In this document: one piece after another, positions 61,126-64,000 of the stretch
Layout of the letters: each line of letters opens with the position of its first letter
Numbering within the stretch: position 1 is the stretch's first letter
Assembly (NCBI GenBank): GCA_022497155.1
Contig: MU385764.1
Location: forward strand, 1,427 to 65,426
Origin: Whalleya microplaca
Taxonomy: Eukaryota > Ascomycota > Sordariomycetes > Xylariales > Xylariaceae
Direction: 5' to 3'
DNA length: 64,000 nucleotides
Translations under genes and position numbers: made by a program
The notes under the pieces: model-generated
Seen by the model: the letters and a program-made list of their open reading frames with translations, nothing else
Told to the model about the DNA's origin: nothing
The model's database searches: none

Positions 61126-63507
61126 ATGCTACGTCGCGCCTCGGTGCGTACGCACAGGAAGATCCTTGCGCCTCACCATTCTCCCCCTCTTTCTCCCCCA
61201 CTCTCCTGGACCCCGCGAAAACCCCATGACCACAGGTGCCGGGTGGATGATTTCCCCCTTGGTTTAAGCTTCTCACGACGTGCCGTGTGCACGTATACAA
61301 CTGCGTCTCCATCGACCTCTACACTAACCGATACCGCACCTCTCTGCCATGTGGCCAATAATGGCCGATCCAATGAGTTCTGGGTCGCCCGCTCGGCAGC
61401 TTGTCGGCCCACCAGTAGCCGACGCCCTACCCGTGACAACTTAAAGCTGTGTGAAAGAACTGCCCTTGCATCTATTCTTACTAGGTCGTACAGCTCCTAT
61501 AGCCCCAAAGCTACAGCATCGACTTCTACGCAGAAGGCACTCTCGAGCAGCAGACGGGAACTCGGACTAGACATCCCCCAACGACACAGACACCGCAAGT
61601 TTTCTACCAGATCCGACATGTATACCGCGTCGTTCGCGTTCTTCGAGGCGATATGGGAGGCCGGCATCACGCATTGCTTCGTCAATCTGGGCTCGGACCA
61701 CCCCAGCATTATCGAGGCCATGGTCAAGGGACAGCAGGAGGCCAAGGCAAACTTCCCGCGGATTATCACATGCCCCAATGAGGTACGACAGCTCGCTATA
61801 AAGGCCTGGAGAGAACGCGACGCAATGCGGCATGCATCTGTGAATCTGTTGCTAATATGATCATAGATGGTTGCCATGTCTATGGCGGACGGTTATGCCC
61901 GCCTGACGGGCAAGCCGCAGTGTGTCATTGTTCATGTTGATGTTGGCACACAAGGGCTTGGTGCTGCGGTCCACAATGCAAGCACTGGACGTGCGCCGGT
62001 ACTCGTATTTGCAGGACTGAGTCCGTTCACGCAAGAGGGAGAGATGCGTGGCTCACGAACCGAGTATATCCACTGGATCCAAAACGTACCTGATCAAACG
62101 CAAATCGTCGGCCAGTACTGTAGGTATGCCGGCGAGATCAAGACGGGTAAGAATGTTAAGCAGATGGTGAACCGTGCGCTGCAGTTCGCGACGAGTGACC
62201 CCCAGGGACCGGTATACCTTGCCGGTGCGAGAGAGGTTATGGAAGAAGAAATCAAGCCGTATTCGCTCGAGCAGGACGTCTGGGATTCGGTCGAGTTGGG
62301 CGGACTGACACCTAAGGCTTCCAAACAGATCGCTGAGGTATTGCATGGAGCTGAGAACCCATTGCTCATTACTGGGTATTCGGGGCGGAATCAGAAGATA
62401 CCCGCTGCACTCGTAGAGCTGGCGAATACAGTGAAGGGACTGCGGGTGCTAGACACGGGTGGCAGTGATATGTGTTTCCCCGCGTCGCACCCGTCATGGC
62501 TTGGCCTTCGATACGGCATCGAGCCGACGATCACGAAAGCAGACGCAATCGTGATATTAGATTGCGACGTCCCCTGGATCCCTACGCAGTGCAGGCCGCG
62601 GAGTGATGCCAAGATCTTCCACATCGACGTCGACCCGCTGAAGCAGATGATGCCGCTGTTCTACGTACCCGCGAAGCATCGATACCGCGCTGATCCGCTC
62701 ATCGCCGTAGAACAGATTACTGCTGAGGCTAAAGATCAATCCTCGGCGCTTGATGCAGCGACTGTCACCAAGAAGTGGAATACCCTCCAGGCGGAGCATA
62801 AGGAACGCCTAGCTACCATCGCGTCCAAGGCAACGCCGGCGGCCGATGGTACCTTCGGCACGGGTCACCTGTGTAAGACCCTCAGGGCCAAGTGTCCACA
62901 GGACACGATCTGGGCCATCGAAGCGGTCACCAACACGGGATTCGTGCACGACAACATCCAGCCCGAGCTCCCGGGTTCGTGGATCAACTGCGGCGGAGGT
63001 GGCTTGGGCTGGTCCGGAGGCGGTGCACTGGGCATCAAACTAGCCTCCGACGTCGAAAACGGCGGGAAGGGGAAGTTCGTCGTGCAGATCGTGGGTGACG
63101 GGACGTTCCTGTTCTCGGTCCCTGGCAGCGTGTACTGGATTGCCCGAAGATATAACATCCCGGTGCTGACGATCGTGTTGAACAACAAAGGTCAGTTTTC
63201 GCTTCACATCTATTGAGAAAATCTTAGCTAATATGTATACTGTCTAGGTTGGAACGCCCCGAGAAAATCGATGCTCTTGGTGCACCCAGAGGGTCTAGGC
63301 TCCAAGGCTACGAACGAGGATCTGAATATCTCCTTCGATCCCGTGCCGGACTATTCGGGCATCGCCAAGGCGGCTGCGGGAGGCGATCTGTTCGCTGCGA
63401 GAGTGGACAAGGCAGACGAGTTAGACAAGACTCTCCAGGAAGCTATCGAAGCGGTCAAGGGCGGCAAGAGTGCGGTGCTTGACTGCAAGGTCACGCTCGG
63501 CTGTTAA
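61126..63507 (+). CDS. Thiamine-diphosphate-dependent enzyme, probably mitochondrial
   Basis: ThDP enzyme of the acetolactate-synthase/decarboxylase superfamily. Exons are 61126-61782, 61867-63190 and 63248-63507, giving about 746 aa, or 582 aa if it starts at ATG 61618 (MYTASFAFFEAIWEAG). The PYR domain has the cofactor-activating Glu in IITCPNE-MVAMSMADGYAR. The middle domain reads ADAIVILDCDVPW and KIFHIDVDPLKQ. The PP domain holds the ThDP/Mg2+ motif GDGTFLFS...VLNNKGWNAPR. The usual length is 550-600 aa, so the first 164 residues are an extension: Arg/Ser/Thr-rich, starting MLRRASVRTHRKIL, with R-x-Y/F-S cleavage-like motifs (TRSYSS, RKFSTRS). This looks like a mitochondrial presequence. 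The reaction (carboligase or 2-oxoacid decarboxylase) cannot be told apart by sequence reading. Confidence 0.87.
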
Positions 63508-64000
63508 TCTGCCTACTTGCATGATAGGTTTGCATTAGTGCGTTCTCCAATGGTTGATTGTGCTTGTGATGAGGGCACATATGGATTAGATGAATTGCTA
63601 CTACATAAACCTATAAAGACTGACATTGAGGAAGAGGAATCATTGCGATGCGTGAGTTGGTGAATATATCACTAAGATAGATCATTGCTGGTGTTGGCTG
63701 ATGCTATTGCGAGGTGATTCTGATTCTGTACTGGAGGGGCAAGACATTATCTATAGCTATTGAATCTATGAGACTGAAGGCTATGAAATAGTGCTAAAAG
63801 TTTATTATCAAGGGAGCTTCGGAATAGTATGGCTACAAGCCTACGAATGTTAATGAAATGCCAGCACAGCTGTGAAGGTTAGTTTACCGTGAAATTGTGC
63901 CGATATATTAGATGGTTATGAAGTATATGCGTAAGCCAGAAGAGTAGTCAGGCACATTCGTAGTTCACAGGACACCACGTAAGCTGGCAAGTTAGAAGAA
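63508..64000. other. 3' flank, no gene seen
   Basis: The last 490 bp are AT-rich and hold the 3' UTR of the ThDP-enzyme gene. No further coding signal is visible. Confidence 0.5.

Noticed and set aside
1..64000. tRNA, rRNA, CRISPR or riboswitch signals
   Set aside because: No B-box/T-arm pattern with a matching acceptor stem, no rRNA blocks, no spaced direct repeats and no riboswitch core were seen; a covariance-model scan was not possible.

Overview
The window is nuclear DNA of a filamentous ascomycete (Pezizomycotina, probably Sordariomycetes; a Xylariales-like genome is possible but not proven). The evidence is monocistronic genes on both strands split by short GT-AG introns (about 50-90 bp, often with CTAAC/CTGAC branch points), fungal-only protein families (lipase-NACHT NLR, CorA-like two-TM protein, Fzo1 mitofusin) and long AT-rich spacers rich in TAGGTA-type motifs. 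I see no rRNA, tRNA, CRISPR array or intact transposase.

Layout. 1-2.7 kb: GC-rich contig-end-like tract, then no convincing gene. 2.7-7.6 kb: CorA-like membrane protein (-) and a divergent protein kinase (+). 7.6-10.3 kb: spacer with simple repeats. 10.3-21.8 kb: conserved housekeeping block with a PP2C phosphatase (-) behind a four-copy ACGTCA promoter repeat, an iron-type alcohol dehydrogenase/maleylacetate reductase homologue (+), ESCRT-III Vps2 (-) and mitofusin Fzo1 (+); the shared vps2/fzo1 promoter carries a 284-bp MITE-like inverted repeat. 21.8-42.7 kb: accessory region with a beta-lactamase-fold hydrolase (+), RING-H2 protein (-), class I sesquiterpene-type cyclase (-), lipase-NACHT NLR (+) and an F-box protein (-) interrupted by one in-frame TGA. 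42.7-64 kb: secreted subtilase (-), TDT-family anion transporter (-), a decayed tandem SnoaL-like gene (-), secreted carboxylesterase (-), bicovalent-FAD oxidase (-) and a ThDP-dependent enzyme with a probable mitochondrial presequence (+).

How the genes may work together. The 10-22 kb block is signalling and membrane dynamics. The accessory half mixes non-self recognition (NLR, RING, F-box) with secondary or catabolic metabolism (cyclase, FAD oxidase, esterase, ThDP enzyme, transporter). The stretch from 49 to 63.5 kb could be a small metabolic cluster, but there is no PKS, NRPS, P450 or pathway regulator, so this is inference. The most unusual observations are the F-box gene with a single stop in an otherwise continuous frame, the SnoaL-like tandem pseudogene, the NLR whose lipase domain lacks the nucleophile serine, the phased ACGTCA array, and the MITE between vps2 and fzo1. 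All exon borders were read by eye and keep frame unless stated.
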